A DNA stretch of 64,000 nucleotides from Sipunculus nudus (Eukaryota; Annelida; Sipuncula; Golfingiida; Sipunculidae). This document shows positions 48,933-61,400 of the stretch, piece by piece; position 1 is the first letter of the stretch; every line of letters starts with the position of its first letter. The DNA lies in contig CM049312.1 in NCBI GenBank assembly GCA_026874595.1, forward strand, positions 48,241,429-48,305,428, written 5' to 3'. The notes under the pieces were generated by a model. That model was not told where the DNA came from. It did no database searches and worked only from the letters and a program-made list of their open reading frames with translations. Made by a program: the position numbers and the translations under genes.

Positions 48933-49009
48933 GTAAAAGTAGTTTTCAGGCTGCAGTGGAAGCAGCAGTGAAAGCACTCATTAAGAACATCAGTACAGGA
49001 CCAATGAAG
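48933..49009 (+). CDS. HEATR6: HEATR6-like internal exon, next in frame
   Basis: 77 nt between the acceptor ATTCATTTTAG and donor AAG|GTAGGT. Joined to the A left by the previous exon it encodes SKSSFQAAVEAAVKALIKNI, then STGPMK, ending on a codon boundary. The pattern of an amphipathic helix (AAVEAAVKALIKNI) followed by a turn and P-M-K fits the family, where the next residues are usually a V-R-W-N helix; that exon was not found in the remaining 15 kb. The reading frame and phase match across the intron are strong support. Downstream, only repeats and low-copy intron-like DNA are seen to the end of the window. Confidence 0.78.
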
Positions 49010-49119
49010 GTAGGTAGTTTTATATCAATATCAAAACATGCAACGGAACCTAATAACAACAGATCACGTAGTCATGACGAGCATAAATTTTGTTATGAAG
49101 ATAAAAAAAATCAAATTCT

Positions 49120-49787
49120 GTAACACTATGCAGCGTGAAATGTCTAGGGGAATTAATAAAAAAGTCAGTGGTTTTTTGTTAACAAATAATTATAATTTAT
49201 TCTTAGAACAACCCTAACATTACAATACACTAAATTAATACAATTACACAGTATAACAATAAAATGTACAGTATCAGAGTGTCCGGATCCTAGGCTTTGA
49301 TTTCTGGATACCACCACTGTCACAGCTCAACAAGAGTCCTTTTACACCAATAATCCACATATATAGTAATGGTCCAAAGGGAAACTGGAGACAGTCTGTA
49401 TTAAATCTGTATTAAGTCCATTGAATATCTGACACCACTGCAATTATAGAAAAAAAGGTCCCAAAACTGACGAGAAAGTAACACTCTTAGTGCTCCCTGG
49501 TATTTTCCTTTCTGCCGGCTCTAAACACTGCCCCTAATTTATATCTTCTCACCCAAAAATTCAAGAAATGGAAAATTCCCAAAGAACAATACACACGCAC
49601 ATAAACAGACCCTAAACATCTAGAACAAAGGGCGCTGTGTCGCTACACTTCAGACCCCACTTCAGAGCCTGCGCCCAACAAGCGAGGTTCCCATAGCAAA
49701 CAAACCATGCCTGCGCTACACAAATCAGAAAGTCAACAGACACATGTAACACACCTGCGCACAACAAAACAGACACCTGTAACAAAC
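49120..49787 (-). mobile_element. Possible solo LTR on the minus strand
   Basis: A ~670-bp block with TGTAACA at both borders, absent from T1/T2 sequence on either side. On the minus strand it has a TATA-like GATATAAATT at about 49545, followed about 350 bp later by AATAAA (about 49200). That order fits an LTR promoter and polyadenylation signal. No 5-bp target duplication was found and no internal retroelement region is present, so the call is tentative. It begins about 110 bp downstream of the HEATR6-like exon donor. Confidence 0.3.
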
Positions 49788-49805
49788 GTTCATGGTAGCT
49801 TTCTA

Positions 49806-52211
49806 ATTTTTAGCTCAGCTGACTATAAGTCAACTGAGCTATAGTCGTGGTCCTTTGTCCGCCGTCCGGCCGTCCGGCCGTTAACAGGGCATGTTTTGAA
49901 ACCGTTGGACATACAAATCCAAAATTCTGCATACCATTAGATGTCCCCAAAATCTCCTACCATACTGAAAATTGGGTCATTAGGACTTCTTTCCTTCCAG
50001 ATATAAAGGAAAAAACCTCCGTTTTCCTTAAAAAAGCCATTGTCACACTTCAAGGCTGCCTAATATCAAAACCACTGATATGTTTTTGATCATATTTAGT
50101 ATTCATATTCTTCCATACATTTTCTATGCACATACCAAAATTTAGGTCAGTATTGGGTATAATTATGAAGTTATGGGCCCAAATATTATGCAATTTTTAA
50201 AAAATCAGGAAATATATTTGCTCACTTAACATGAGAATTGCTGAAGCTGGAGACTTTTTTTCAGGAAAATAACTTTATTTAATCAAGATTCAATTGTTTA
50301 CCCTAAATTAGATCTCAATTTTTCAAATTTTTTAAGTAATTAGCATAAATAAAAAATCAATACCTTAAATTTTGTCCAACTTTGGCAATGGCACATTTTT
50401 TCCCTGTAAGCACTTGTTGATTTAATTTTCACAGCATATATACATAAGGATTTAATCTTTTAAGATCTGAAATATCAAAGTAATTGCTTGAAAAGAGTAG
50501 CTTTTATTCAAGTTTTCATACACCATGTCAAGTGTTGTTTACATCTAGCCCACCTAGTAGTACAGCCTTCACTTGCATTATGTAACCCACCCCAGGCAGC
50601 TAGCCTTGGCTCAGCTTGGCCACAGCTAGCAGGCTTCCCCTCTGCTCTGCACTCCCCCCTCCCCCAGATTGTGCATTAACTAGATGAATGTTATTAATTT
50701 CCTATTTTATTTTATCCTAGGCTATGCTACATTTTAGATTTTGTATTGTACCACCAGGGTTACAATGATTAAAGTGCAAATTTAATTGTGTCCACAAAGT
50801 GGTGTATTGCTATGAAAGTGTGGATGTTCATCAGATAAGTAATGCTTTACTTCAGAAGAGTAAAACTTCACCAGTTGTGAAATTGACTATTAATTCCAGT
50901 AATAAATTATAGCTGAGATTGTATTTAGCATAATGATATTGTTTGTCCCTCATTGAACCAACAGTGTGTATACTTTATTTGAAAAGATGTTTTTATTTTA
51001 TCAAATTTACTGAATCTCTTATGTTATTTTGGTGAATAAAATTAAGCATGTACTGAAAACTCCAATGTGCAAAACTTTTTAAGGAATAATCTTGTACATG
51101 CCATGTTGTGGCATTATTTTCTTTTAAATTCAGTTTAAACATTTGATTTAAAAATAATAAAATATATGTGTATGCATAATTTGACCCAATATGAGCTACA
51201 CTATGGATATATAATGATTGCAACTTAGAATTCTAATATTTTAACTTGTATTTTCAGTTTTTTTATTACAAATTATAAAACTTGTTAATAAAAAAATGAA
51301 TCAGATAAAAACTATTAATGGAAAAAGTGGATATGCTAAAAATTAGGCTTATATATAAACTTAAATGCATTATTCCCTTGAAAGTGAAATAAAGGTATTA
51401 GTCCATTCTGTCCACTTGCCTGTCCATCTGTAAATTTTTCATATGCATCACAGTATCTCAAAATTTTTACTGTTTTTCTTCATGACAGTCTTGTCAGAGT
51501 ATTAGTTTGCAATCATATATTTAGAACTTTAATATAACCAAGTAGGATGGCCCCTTTTTCTCTAAGCTTCTCATATGCTTATATAAATGAAAACATTACA
51601 ATAGAATATTTTTCATATTTTGCATTTGCAAAAATTTCAAACTTAAGCTGGGCCAGACATGGTGTGAATACTTTGCAGATGTATTTGAATGCAAATATGA
51701 ATATTTACTCCATTATAAAATTTCTTGCATAAGAATGGGAATTCAGGTTAAAATTAAAGTATTTGAATACCAGTGCAAATACTTTCAAAATGTATTCATG
51801 AATGCATTCATGAATATATTCTATAATATTATTTTAATAATCATTTCAGTTATATTTTATTTTAAAAAATCATATGATTCTCTTATTATTTTTAATCAAA
51901 ATTATATTTGGCACAATATTTGTTATTAATTTTTAATAAATAGTTAAACTCTTATCTTATATTTGCTGCTTACAGTTATATGGCTAAGTCAAAATCTGTA
52001 TGACAATAGCACTCCATTTGTTAATAAAATAAATGCATTCAATCTCTTCCCTGTCTCCACAGAAACTATCAAAATCATACATAAGCTAAACACCAACAAC
52101 TCATAATACAGCTTATATTTATTACCACACAAAACCTGCATGTGCCTCATTTCAAAATCATATTTTTTTATAATATATAACAGCTGAGCGCCATGACCCA
52201 TGGGTCCCTTG
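49806..52211 (+). mobile_element. T1 variant element, ~2.4 kb, both ends
   Basis: 5' TTTTTAGCTCAGCTGACTAT..GTCAACTGAGCTATAG; a tract of GTCCGGCCG repeats; TTAACAGGGCATG. 3' AACAGCTGAGCGCCATGACC + CATGGGTCCCTTGT. Shares its body with 46409-48433 and its 3' third with 20950-21718. It contains the same 24-bp palindrome at 51793-51816. No insertions, so it is the reference copy for this subtype. Confidence 0.75.
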
Positions 52212-53476
52212 TATGTTTAAAATGGCTCAAGAAAGGGTTTCCATTATTTTTAAAACCAATAAACACTTCGGATTCTGAAAAATAACAATTCATAGTATCA
52301 AGGAAGCATCACAGTGAAAATTAATGCATCTGGACAGGAACATTGAACAACACACCCATCTTATAAACAAGGGATACCATAAAATAAAATTAACTATGGG
52401 TCATTCATTTCAGGATTATATGGTCAAATATTCATAATTCTATGCTCAGAAATTGTAGAAATGTTAGGAACTAATGTATTAATGCAGTAGAAATTTAGAA
52501 ATGCAACATCATCTCAAAAATAAATTACTGTTGGGAAAAATGAAAGAAAAAGCTGTTAAATTCAATTTTCTTTTTGGATATTTTATAAGTATAGTGATTA
52601 ATTGCTTCATCAACAAAAATACATAATACATTCATATGATTATTGTTTTCAGTGACTTTTCCCCACTATTTGCAAACATAATGCAGTTTATTTGAAGTGA
52701 ATATGTCAAATATTAAGCGAGCTATAAGCATTTACATTCCCCAATCCCCTTATCGAGGCTGCATGTCCGCGGGTGCGCGCGTAAAGACGCGGTTGTCTTT
52801 AAATGGCCTAAAAGGGTAGTGTATCCCAAAATAATCAATGTTAACATCATAATTCATTAATTGGACATACTTGGGGATCTAAATATACCTATGTCATAAA
52901 ATCCCAGAGGGGGTGCACGGTGACCCCTCCTAGCCCATGGAGTATAACTATTCGTCCATTGGTACCTATGTACATGCCAGATATTATGTCAATATTGTGT
53001 AATATGTAGACATAGTGGGCATCAAAATAATGTACATTGTCAAGACTGAAGAGATATTGTGTCATACAGTAACAAATTCATAAATCCCCCCATCAGCATA
53101 GTAAATCATAACATCATATCTGTCAAATTGAAATCTTGCAGACTTCCATACACTATAGATCCTTCATCAAGTAGCCTATTCATCATTCTACTACTGCTTA
53201 TTACTGCTGTCATTGCATTCATATTTGCTCAGATATATCGCAATTTTCAACCCCTCCTAAATAAATAAAAAATAAAGAACTATATTTTACTCTATTAATC
53301 CATCAGTCAGGTTATTTCATTTATCATTTACTCACATATAACATTACATTCCTTTATAATAGCCCAACATGTCCATAATATTCATAAGCTTTATCGACTC
53401 AATATAGTATCACAATGGAGAAACATTTATGGTCCGATCACAATCAGCTGAGCGCCGTGACCCCTGGGTCCCTTGT
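52212..53476 (+). mobile_element. Low-copy DNA ending in a T1 3' terminus
   Basis: Mostly unrecognised AT-rich DNA with a short GC patch at 52765-52795 (GGGTGCGCGCGTAAAGACGC). It ends CAGCTGAGCGCCGTGACCCC + TGGGTCCCTTGTT at 53443-53476, so at least the last part is a T1 element whose 5' end was not identified. Confidence 0.45.
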
Positions 53477-54037
53477 TACGTAAGTATTAGCTCAGCTGAC
53501 TGAAAGTCATCTTAGCTATACTTTAAAGTCTTGTGTACAAGCCGAAAATTTATTCCCAAATATCAATGTAAAAAATCCATAACGGCCTAAACACGGGTCT
53601 AAAAAATTGACCACAATCTGCAATGGACAACCAACCGACCTGTCTGAACGCGACCGTACCTGTCACTGGGAGGTGAAAATTTTGTTGTTGTGTCAACAGC
53701 AGATTCCTACAGCGTATATAATATATAGTTCTGGCAATAAAAATTATTGTATATAATAGTACTGTTTTTGTTTCTCAATAAATATATATTAAATTTTATA
53801 TAGTGTTACAACAGAATTTACTAGCAAAGTTGAGACTGACGATAAGGGATTTTAAGGACGCCTGCCATATTGGTAGGTGTATTTGACCGACCAGCGCTCA
53901 AGGAATTTAAAGACGTGCATTTTACTTAGTGGGCTCTGCGAACCTAGCACATGTTATACTCCCGTTTAACATATTATCCCAAAAACCAAAAATGGCTTGA
54001 CTTGTGCAAAACAGCACAGGATAAGTTCAGAATCATT
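53477..54037 (+). other. T1 5'-end fragment and low-copy spacer
   Basis: TTAGCTCAGCTGACTGAAAG..CATCTTAGCTATA at 53486-53521 starts only 10 bp after the previous T1 terminus, a head-to-tail junction. It is followed by about 500 bp with no recognised module. Confidence 0.5.
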
Positions 54038-55650
54038 GTATCCCAAAACAAAGTCGAGGGATACTATGTTTTCATACCGGTCCCGCCGCCCCGTCGCCGC
54101 ATATAAATCTTGTTGGAGCGATAACTCAAAAAATATTTCACGGATCTTTACCAAACTTGGTATATGTATAGATATGGGTGAGAGGACGACACCTTTTTAA
54201 AATGATGTCATGACCTTGACTAGGAGAGTGTCCTTGACCTTGAATATGTCCAATTTTGGGGAAAATCACACAAATTCTTAAATATCTCAAGAAATCTTGC
54301 ATGGATTGATCCCAAAATCAAGTTGATGGAAGATCATGGATAGGGTTGTCATGTTTTAGAAACTGGTGGTGCCACCTATTATTCTTTACTTGTTTTCGTG
54401 CCGTTTAATACCCCCAAAATTGCTACTTGACAGTACTTTGAGCATTATAAGTCCAAAACTAATGGACAGATTTCTTTAATATTATGCATATACATAGAAA
54501 TGGGTTATGGGATGATGTTTACTTAAATTGGGGTCATGACCTTACCTATGAGAGTGGCCTTGACCTTGAATATTGCCATATATGGTGAAAATCACACAAA
54601 ATCATTAATATCTCAATAAGGGATGCATGGATTGGTCCAGAAATCTACTTGACCAAAGATCTTGGATAGTAACCTCATGTACCGGAAACAGGTGGCGCAA
54701 CCTGTTATTCTTTTACTTGATTTCGTGCCGTTTAATACCCCCATCATTGTGACCTAACAGTACTGTGAGCATTATAAGTCAAAAACTAATGGACAGATTT
54801 CTTTCATATTATGCATACACATAGACATGGGTTATGGGATGATGTATATATAAATTTGGGTCATGACCCTTCCTATTAGCGTGGCCTTGACCTTGAATAT
54901 TGCCATATATGGTGAATATTACACAAAATCATTAATATCTCAATAAGGGATGCATGGATTGGTCCAAAAATCAAGTTGATGGAAGATCATGGATAGTATT
55001 GTCATATACCAAAAACAGGTGGCGCCACCTGTTATTCTTTTACCTTTTCGTGCTGTTTAATACCCCATCATTGCCACTTAACAGTACTGTGAGCATTATA
55101 AGTCAAAAACTAATGGACAGATTTCATTATGCATATACATAGATATGGGTTATGGGATGATGTTTATTTAAGTTGGGGTCATGAACTTTCCTATGAAAAT
55201 GGCCTTGACCTTGAATATTGCCATATATGGTGAAAATCACACAAAATCATTAATATCTCAATAAGGGATTCATTGATTGGTCCAAAAATCAACTTGACCG
55301 AAGATCTTGGATAGTGTTGTCATGTACCGAAAACTGGTAGTGCCACCTGTTATTCTTTTACTTGTTATCGTGCCTTTTAATACCCCATCATTGCCACTTA
55401 ACAGTACTGTGGGCATTATAAGTAAAAAACTAATGGACATTTCTTTCATATTATGGGTATACATAGACATGGGATAGGGGAAGATGTATATTGAAATTGG
55501 GGTCATGACCTTTTCCATGAGAGTGACCTTTTCTATGAGTGTGGTCTGATATTAATTGTTGCTGAAGATGGGGGGCCTATTCTTAAAGGGGGGGGGGGAT
55601 TAATTGTCTGGGGATACTATTACACCTGCTGTGCCAAGAAATATCTAGTT
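54038..55650 (+). mobile_element. T3-like element with ~326-bp tandem units
   Basis: Begins GTATCCCAAAACAAAGTCGA + GGGATACTATG, the T3 hairpin with both arms changed in concert, then CCGCCGCCCCGTCGCCGC. Four units of about 326 bp (cores at 54365, 54691, 55017 and 55334) each carry 'GACCTTGACC..GAATATTG' and one GGTGGCGCCACC or variant followed by TGTTATTCTTTTACTTG. It ends near GGGGATACTATTACA (about 55612-55627), inverted to the 5' GTATCCC. The 3' limit is uncertain. 55651-55954 holds no recognised feature. Confidence 0.65.
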
Positions 55651-55954
55651 CAGAATTGGTGTGTGACAGTTCATCAATTCAGTGATTGCTTGATCAGCGC
55701 TCATCCGGTACTCCGGTACCCAGTAACAGCCTGAAGTAAGAAGCCTGAAAATAGGTCACACCTCGCACCTGTGTACTGACACTGGAGAGGGAAAATTATG
55801 ACTCAGTTCGGAAGTTCCTACTTAAAAATTACCCCTATTCCTAGTGAATGACTGCGGCCCTAGCTAAAACAGATCTTGAGTTCAACATGACATCGATATT
55901 GCAATGTTATATTGGGCAAAAGGACACGACACCTTCAAAAATTAGTACTCCACA

Positions 55955-57298
55955 TTTTTATGCCCCCTTTTACACATATCCGTCATTCCGTCATTCCGAA
56001 ATCAAACAGTTGTACGGATTTTTTTTCACAATGCCTGCAGATATTGGCCTGATTTTTGGTGTGTGGGCAGATAATGACCGGTTACAGATCGAGTTCACAT
56101 TTCATCCCAGTTGACCAATTTTTGACTGTTTGACTGCTCTTAAACATAGAAAATTTCATGAAAAATAGAAATTTTCATGACAAATACACATGTACAGACT
56201 TTTTTTCGCAATGCCTGCAGATATGGGCCTGATTTTTGGTGTGTGGGCAGATAATGACCAATAACAGATGGAGTCTTTGTTTTGTCCCAGTTGACCTACT
56301 TTTGACCATTTTACGGCTCCTGAACATAGAAAATTTCATGAAAAATAGAAATTTTCATGACAAATACACATGTACGGACTTTTTTTCGCAATGCCTGCAG
56401 ATTCGGGCCTGATTTTTGGTGTGTGGGCAGATAATGACCAAAGACAGATTGAGTTCGCGTTTTGTCCTAGTTGACATACTTTTGACCATTTGACTGTGCC
56501 CTAACACAGAAAATACCATGAAAAATATAAATTTTCATGACAAGTGCACATGTACGGATTTTTTTTCGCAATGCCTGCAGATACGGGCCTGATTTTTGGT
56601 GTGTGGGTAGATAATGACCAGTTACAGATACAGTTTGTGTTTTGTCCCAGTTGACCTTCTTTTGACCGTTTGACTGCTCCTGAACATAGAAAATTTCATG
56701 AAAAATATAAATTTTCATAATAAATGCATCTGTACGGACTTTTTTTCCGCAGTGGCTGCAGATACTGGCCTGATTTTTTTATGTGTTGTGAGATAATAAC
56801 CAGTAACAGATCAAGTTTGCATTTTGTCCCAGTTGACCTACTTTTGACCATTTGATGGTGCCCTAACATAGAAAATTTCATGAAAAATTGAAATTTCTAA
56901 GACAAGTGCACATGTACAGACTTTTTTCGCACTGCCTGCAGATATGGGCCTGATTTTTGGTGTGTGGGCAGATAATGACCAATAACAGATGGAGTCTGTG
57001 TTTTGTCCCAGTTGACCTACTTTTGACCATTTTACGGCTCCTGAACATAGAAAATTTCATGAAAAATAGAAATTTTCATGACAAATACACATGTACGGAC
57101 TTTTTTTCGCAATGCCTGCAGATACTGGCCTGATTTTTGGTGTATTGCTATCAAATGACTTGTTACAGATGGAGTTTGCACTCATTGACCTACTTTTGAC
57201 CATATGACAGCTCCTGAACCTAAAAAATTTGACAAAATTTAACAAATATTTCTAATTTGCACCAGGTGGGGGCTTTCGTGTCGTTCCGACACATCTAG
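55955..57298 (+). mobile_element. T4 Helitron-like element with seven ~180-bp repeats
   Basis: 5' TTTTTATGCCCCC and 3' GGTGGGGGC form short subterminal inverted repeats. The 3' end has a GTGTCG-TTC-CGACAC hairpin (57278-57292) followed by ATCTAG, matching the classic Helitron 3' hairpin + CTRR. The interior is seven tandem units with anchor 'CCTGATTTTT' at about 56048, 56229, 56408, 56588, 56768, 56949 and 57129, period 179-181 bp. Each unit contains the short inverted pair AAAATTTCATG/CATGAAAATT. No Rep/helicase coding, so it is non-autonomous. Confidence 0.75.
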
Positions 57299-58113
57299 TA
57301 TAGATTATAGGATTAACACATAAAAGCTTTCATCTGAAAGACGGGACATGAGTTTTCAATTGATAAGAATACGGAGTTTGATCAAAGAACAACAAACGTT
57401 TTATACACATGTTCCCCAAGCTCCCATGCCTCTCCCTGCAGTTCACTATGATGGATACTTATGCCACATATATGCAGTTAGTTCACTTGTAATGGTTCAC
57501 TAGTCTAGCTTTGTGATTTCTTAACATTATATAAAACTAGCAAATAACCGTGCTACGCATGGTTTGGGGCGACACGACAATCCGTACGTTTGTATCAGAA
57601 ATCCAGAGAAAATCAGGAGATACCGAAAATCACACAAATCGCATTACGATATTAATATACAGATCCATTATATGTATGGTGTTGTGGATAAATATCTTTC
57701 GGAACAGCGTTCGGAACATGTTTCAGAACAGCGTACAGTCTCACACGGTCCCACGAAGCCAGTGCTTAACGTGTTCGGGGTTTTGTACCATGTGACATGA
57801 GAAACTGGTCAATAGGATTACATATAAATACAAAAGAAACTGTCCACATATTAGACCTGAGAAGAAAATGCAAAAATACCAGTTTTATTTGTGAAAATAG
57901 TAACAATGATTCCCATGACTTATACGCAATAAGCATACATACTGAATGAAAGAATGAAGAGTCTTTAAAAACAAAGAGTATTACATAAACATTATTGAAA
58001 ATCAGATGGCACATGCATGTAAAAGAAACAAATACCAGTACAAACATATTAAATATACATTTTTACAGGAGTTTTACATTAGTAACTTCAGTAATGAGAA
58101 AAAAATCTTGATT
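57299..58113. other. Low-copy spacer, no gene identified
   Basis: About 800 bp. A patch at 57536-57580 (AACCGTGCTACGCATGG..) resembles widely distributed animal repeat ends but cannot be classified. Chance frames around 57550-57800 overlap in two phases and are not supported. Confidence 0.45.
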
Positions 58114-58404
58114 ATTAGCTCAGCTGACTATAAGTCAACTGAGCTATAGTCATGGTCCATTGTCCGTCATAAGTCTGTCCATCCGTCCGTCCGTCTGTCC
58201 GTCCGTAAGACTGGCAAGTTTTGAAACCATTAGACCTACGAATCCAAAATTCGGCATACTGTTAGATGTCCCCAAAATCTCCTACCATACTGTAAATTGG
58301 GTCAATATGACTTCATTCCTTCGAGATATTTAAAAAACTTCAAATTTCCATTAAAACCTATTATCACACTTCAGGACTGCCTAATATCAAAACCACTTTT
58401 CTGT

Positions 58405-61400
58405 TTTTAGCGAACCTGTGAGCTTATGCGATGGTGCGGCAGTGTCTGTCGTCCGTCGTGCGTCGTCAGTATGTTAACCATAGCTATCTCAAAAATGGCA
58501 GGAGCTAGCATCACCAAATTTTTTGCAAATATTCAGTCATCGAAAAAACTATATCGGATTTTGTTAATTTTTTTTCTAACTGCATTTTCTTAGATTTTAT
58601 TGGGAAAAAGCTAAAAAAACTTTAAAAATCTTCTTCTCCAAAACTGTCCAGCAAAATTGTCCAATATTTCACAGAAATGATCCCTGGAACAATCTTTCTC
58701 AAGTTTGTTCGAATGGTTCCAGTTCGGAGATTTTTGGCTGAGTTACAGGAGGTTGAACTTTTGTTAAATGTGCAAAAAAGCATATTAAAATTTAAATCTC
58801 AGAAACGGCTGGAGCTATCATAACCAAATTTTATGCCAAAATTGGTCACATAGGTCATATCTGAAATTGAGGTTTTGGTGGCGCCACCTGCATTGGTCTT
58901 TTTTGTACGGGGTCATCAGTGCCTGTATCACAGAGGGCTACAAAAAAACTTCTTCCCTGAAACCATATGGCCAAAATGTTTAATATTGCACAGAAACGAT
59001 CCTAGGGTAGTGCTTTCTGAAATTTGTTCAAAAGGTCTCTTTTCAGTGACTTTTGGCTAAGTTGTGGGAAGCTGAAATTAGTCATATGCCAAAACAGCCC
59101 ATTTTAGCTCAGTGGCTACAAAGATCTTCTTCTCAAAAACCACTGGGCCAAATTCTTAAATCTCACAAATTAATTATCCTCAGATGTTGATAATTCAAGT
59201 TTGTTCAAATGGTTTTGGTTCAGTGCTTTTTGGCTGAGTTACGGGAAGCTGAACTTAGCCAGTTTGTTGTATCTTCCTATATGAGTTATAAACCGGCGAA
59301 ACCTTTTTCGACTGATGCCAGTGAAGCCAGTTTGTTAAATATTTTACAAGAATAATCCCTTCAAAAATTCTTATAATAATTGTCATTAATGGTTCCACAT
59401 GAATGATTTTTACCATATATGTTAGCTGTGTTATGCTGTTACATCTAGCCTGGCACCAGTTTATCAGCATCTATTACATCATGCCACTAGACATTTAGAT
59501 GTCAGGTTATCTTTGGTTAATATTGACAAGAAATTTTTTTTACAAGCTTTTAAAAAATTTATATTTATGATTTAAGTTATTCATAATACCAGGCAATGTT
59601 ACAATCATGAATATTCAGCTCTCTGTGGCTATATAAAGACAACTGTACGTGAAAATATTATAAATTATTGGTATCCCTACTCAGCTTAATTCAAGAATTT
59701 GCCATCAATGAGATATATCTGCATTTTAATTTTGCATTCAGTATGCATCCGTAATAATTTTACATATATTCCTGATCTCTTTTTTTATAAAAAGTCAGCT
59801 GAAAAGCATTTTGTATTGGGAAAATAAATTTCAAAGATATTTCAAGTAGGGACCACTTTTGTGTACAGATGGCAGCACTTGGTTTACCATTGGCAGATTG
59901 CCAGTGCCATGATGTTTGCAAGTAGCCAAGATGATGTCAGCTCTATAAATAGTTTTGGCACAGTACCAGGATTGGAAGAAGTGCAGCCAGGTATAGGTCA
60001 AGAGTTCACTCAGTGCAGTAGCTGCATTCTATTTATAGCTTTGGAAGACTGCTCACTGCATCATATTTGGCACCCAAGTTCAACCTGAATCTATTTATAG
60101 CTTTCACAGACTGCCAACTGTGTCAGATTATGCAACAGGTCAAGGTTCACTCAGTGCAGCCAGGTACAGGTCAAAAGTTCACTCAGTCTAGCCAGGTGCA
60201 GGTCATGAGTTCACTCAGTGCAGTAGCTTGAGGCAGCAATTTGTCACAGGTCACTCGGGGGCAACTGCCTTACTCACCTAAGCCTTGTCAGCCCAGTGCA
60301 TCAAACTCTGGGGAAGTTTGATGTATTGGACTGATATTTTGACCTGTCTATGCGTCTTTGATGGTATTCTTATTTACAAGACAGGTGGTGCCACCTACAT
60401 TACTTTTGCAGTGTATGCGCCTGCTTATTTCTACAGAGGAATTTGATACATCAGTCTAAAATTGGGCATGTTTATACATATCGGGTAGCTTTATAGTGTA
60501 CAAGACTGGTGGCGCCACCTACAATAATTTTTGCACAGTGTCCCTGCTTATTTCACAGGAGGGGTTTGACATATCAGTCTGGCATTTGGCATATTTATAT
60601 ATCTCTTTGTTGTATATAAGACTGGTGGTGCCAGCTACAATCATTGTATCCGCCAAAACAGAGTTTTGTGGATACTATGTTTTCAGTCGGACGCCGATGC
60701 TGCCGCCATCGCCACATAGGTTTCCGGATAACTGCTCCATAACCACTGGGCAGAATTTTTTTATATTTGGAATTATGATTGGTCACCTGTGAACTGCTGC
60801 AACCTCATTTTTGGTTGACCTTTGACCTTTCCTCTCTGCCCAGCGTCCATTTGTGCGTCTGTTTCCACACATAAACCCACATATCTCAAATGCATTTGAC
60901 TGTTAAGGCTTAAGATTTTGCACAAATGTAGCCCTTGGAAAGCTTTATAACATACACTAAAAATGGTGGCGCCACCTGCAGCCATTTTTGCACAGCGTCC
61001 ATCTGTTCATCTGCCTTGGGATAAAAACACTCTTATCTCTGCATTGGTTGGACTTATGCATCTTAAATTTTGCCACCTGCAGCCATTTTTGCACAGCGTC
61101 CATCTGTTCATCTGCCTTGGGATAAAAACACTCATATCTCTGCATTGGTTGGACTTATCCATCTGAAATTTTGCATGTGTATACATCCTGGACAGCTTTC
61201 TTGATTTTATGACAGGTGGCACCACCTACATTCACTTTAAAGCTGCAGACATCCAAGCTCATATCTTGGGAACCATTTGACCAGTTGGACCAAACTTTTG
61301 CATGTATATAGATCTCCCATAGCTCTTTATTATACGCAAAACTGGTGGTGCTACCTGCAACCATTTTTGCACAGTGTCCATCTGATTTGTTTGCCGTGGG

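Noticed and set aside
57536-57800. Overlapping frames after 'CGTGCTACGCATGG'
   Set aside because: Two phases are open at once over the same DNA, and the opening resembles a dispersed repeat end; no protein-like pattern.
11490-58208. (GTCCGTC)n tracts as independent microsatellites
   Set aside because: They recur at a fixed distance from T1/T2 5' ends and are followed by GTTAAC or TTAAC, so they are part of the elements.
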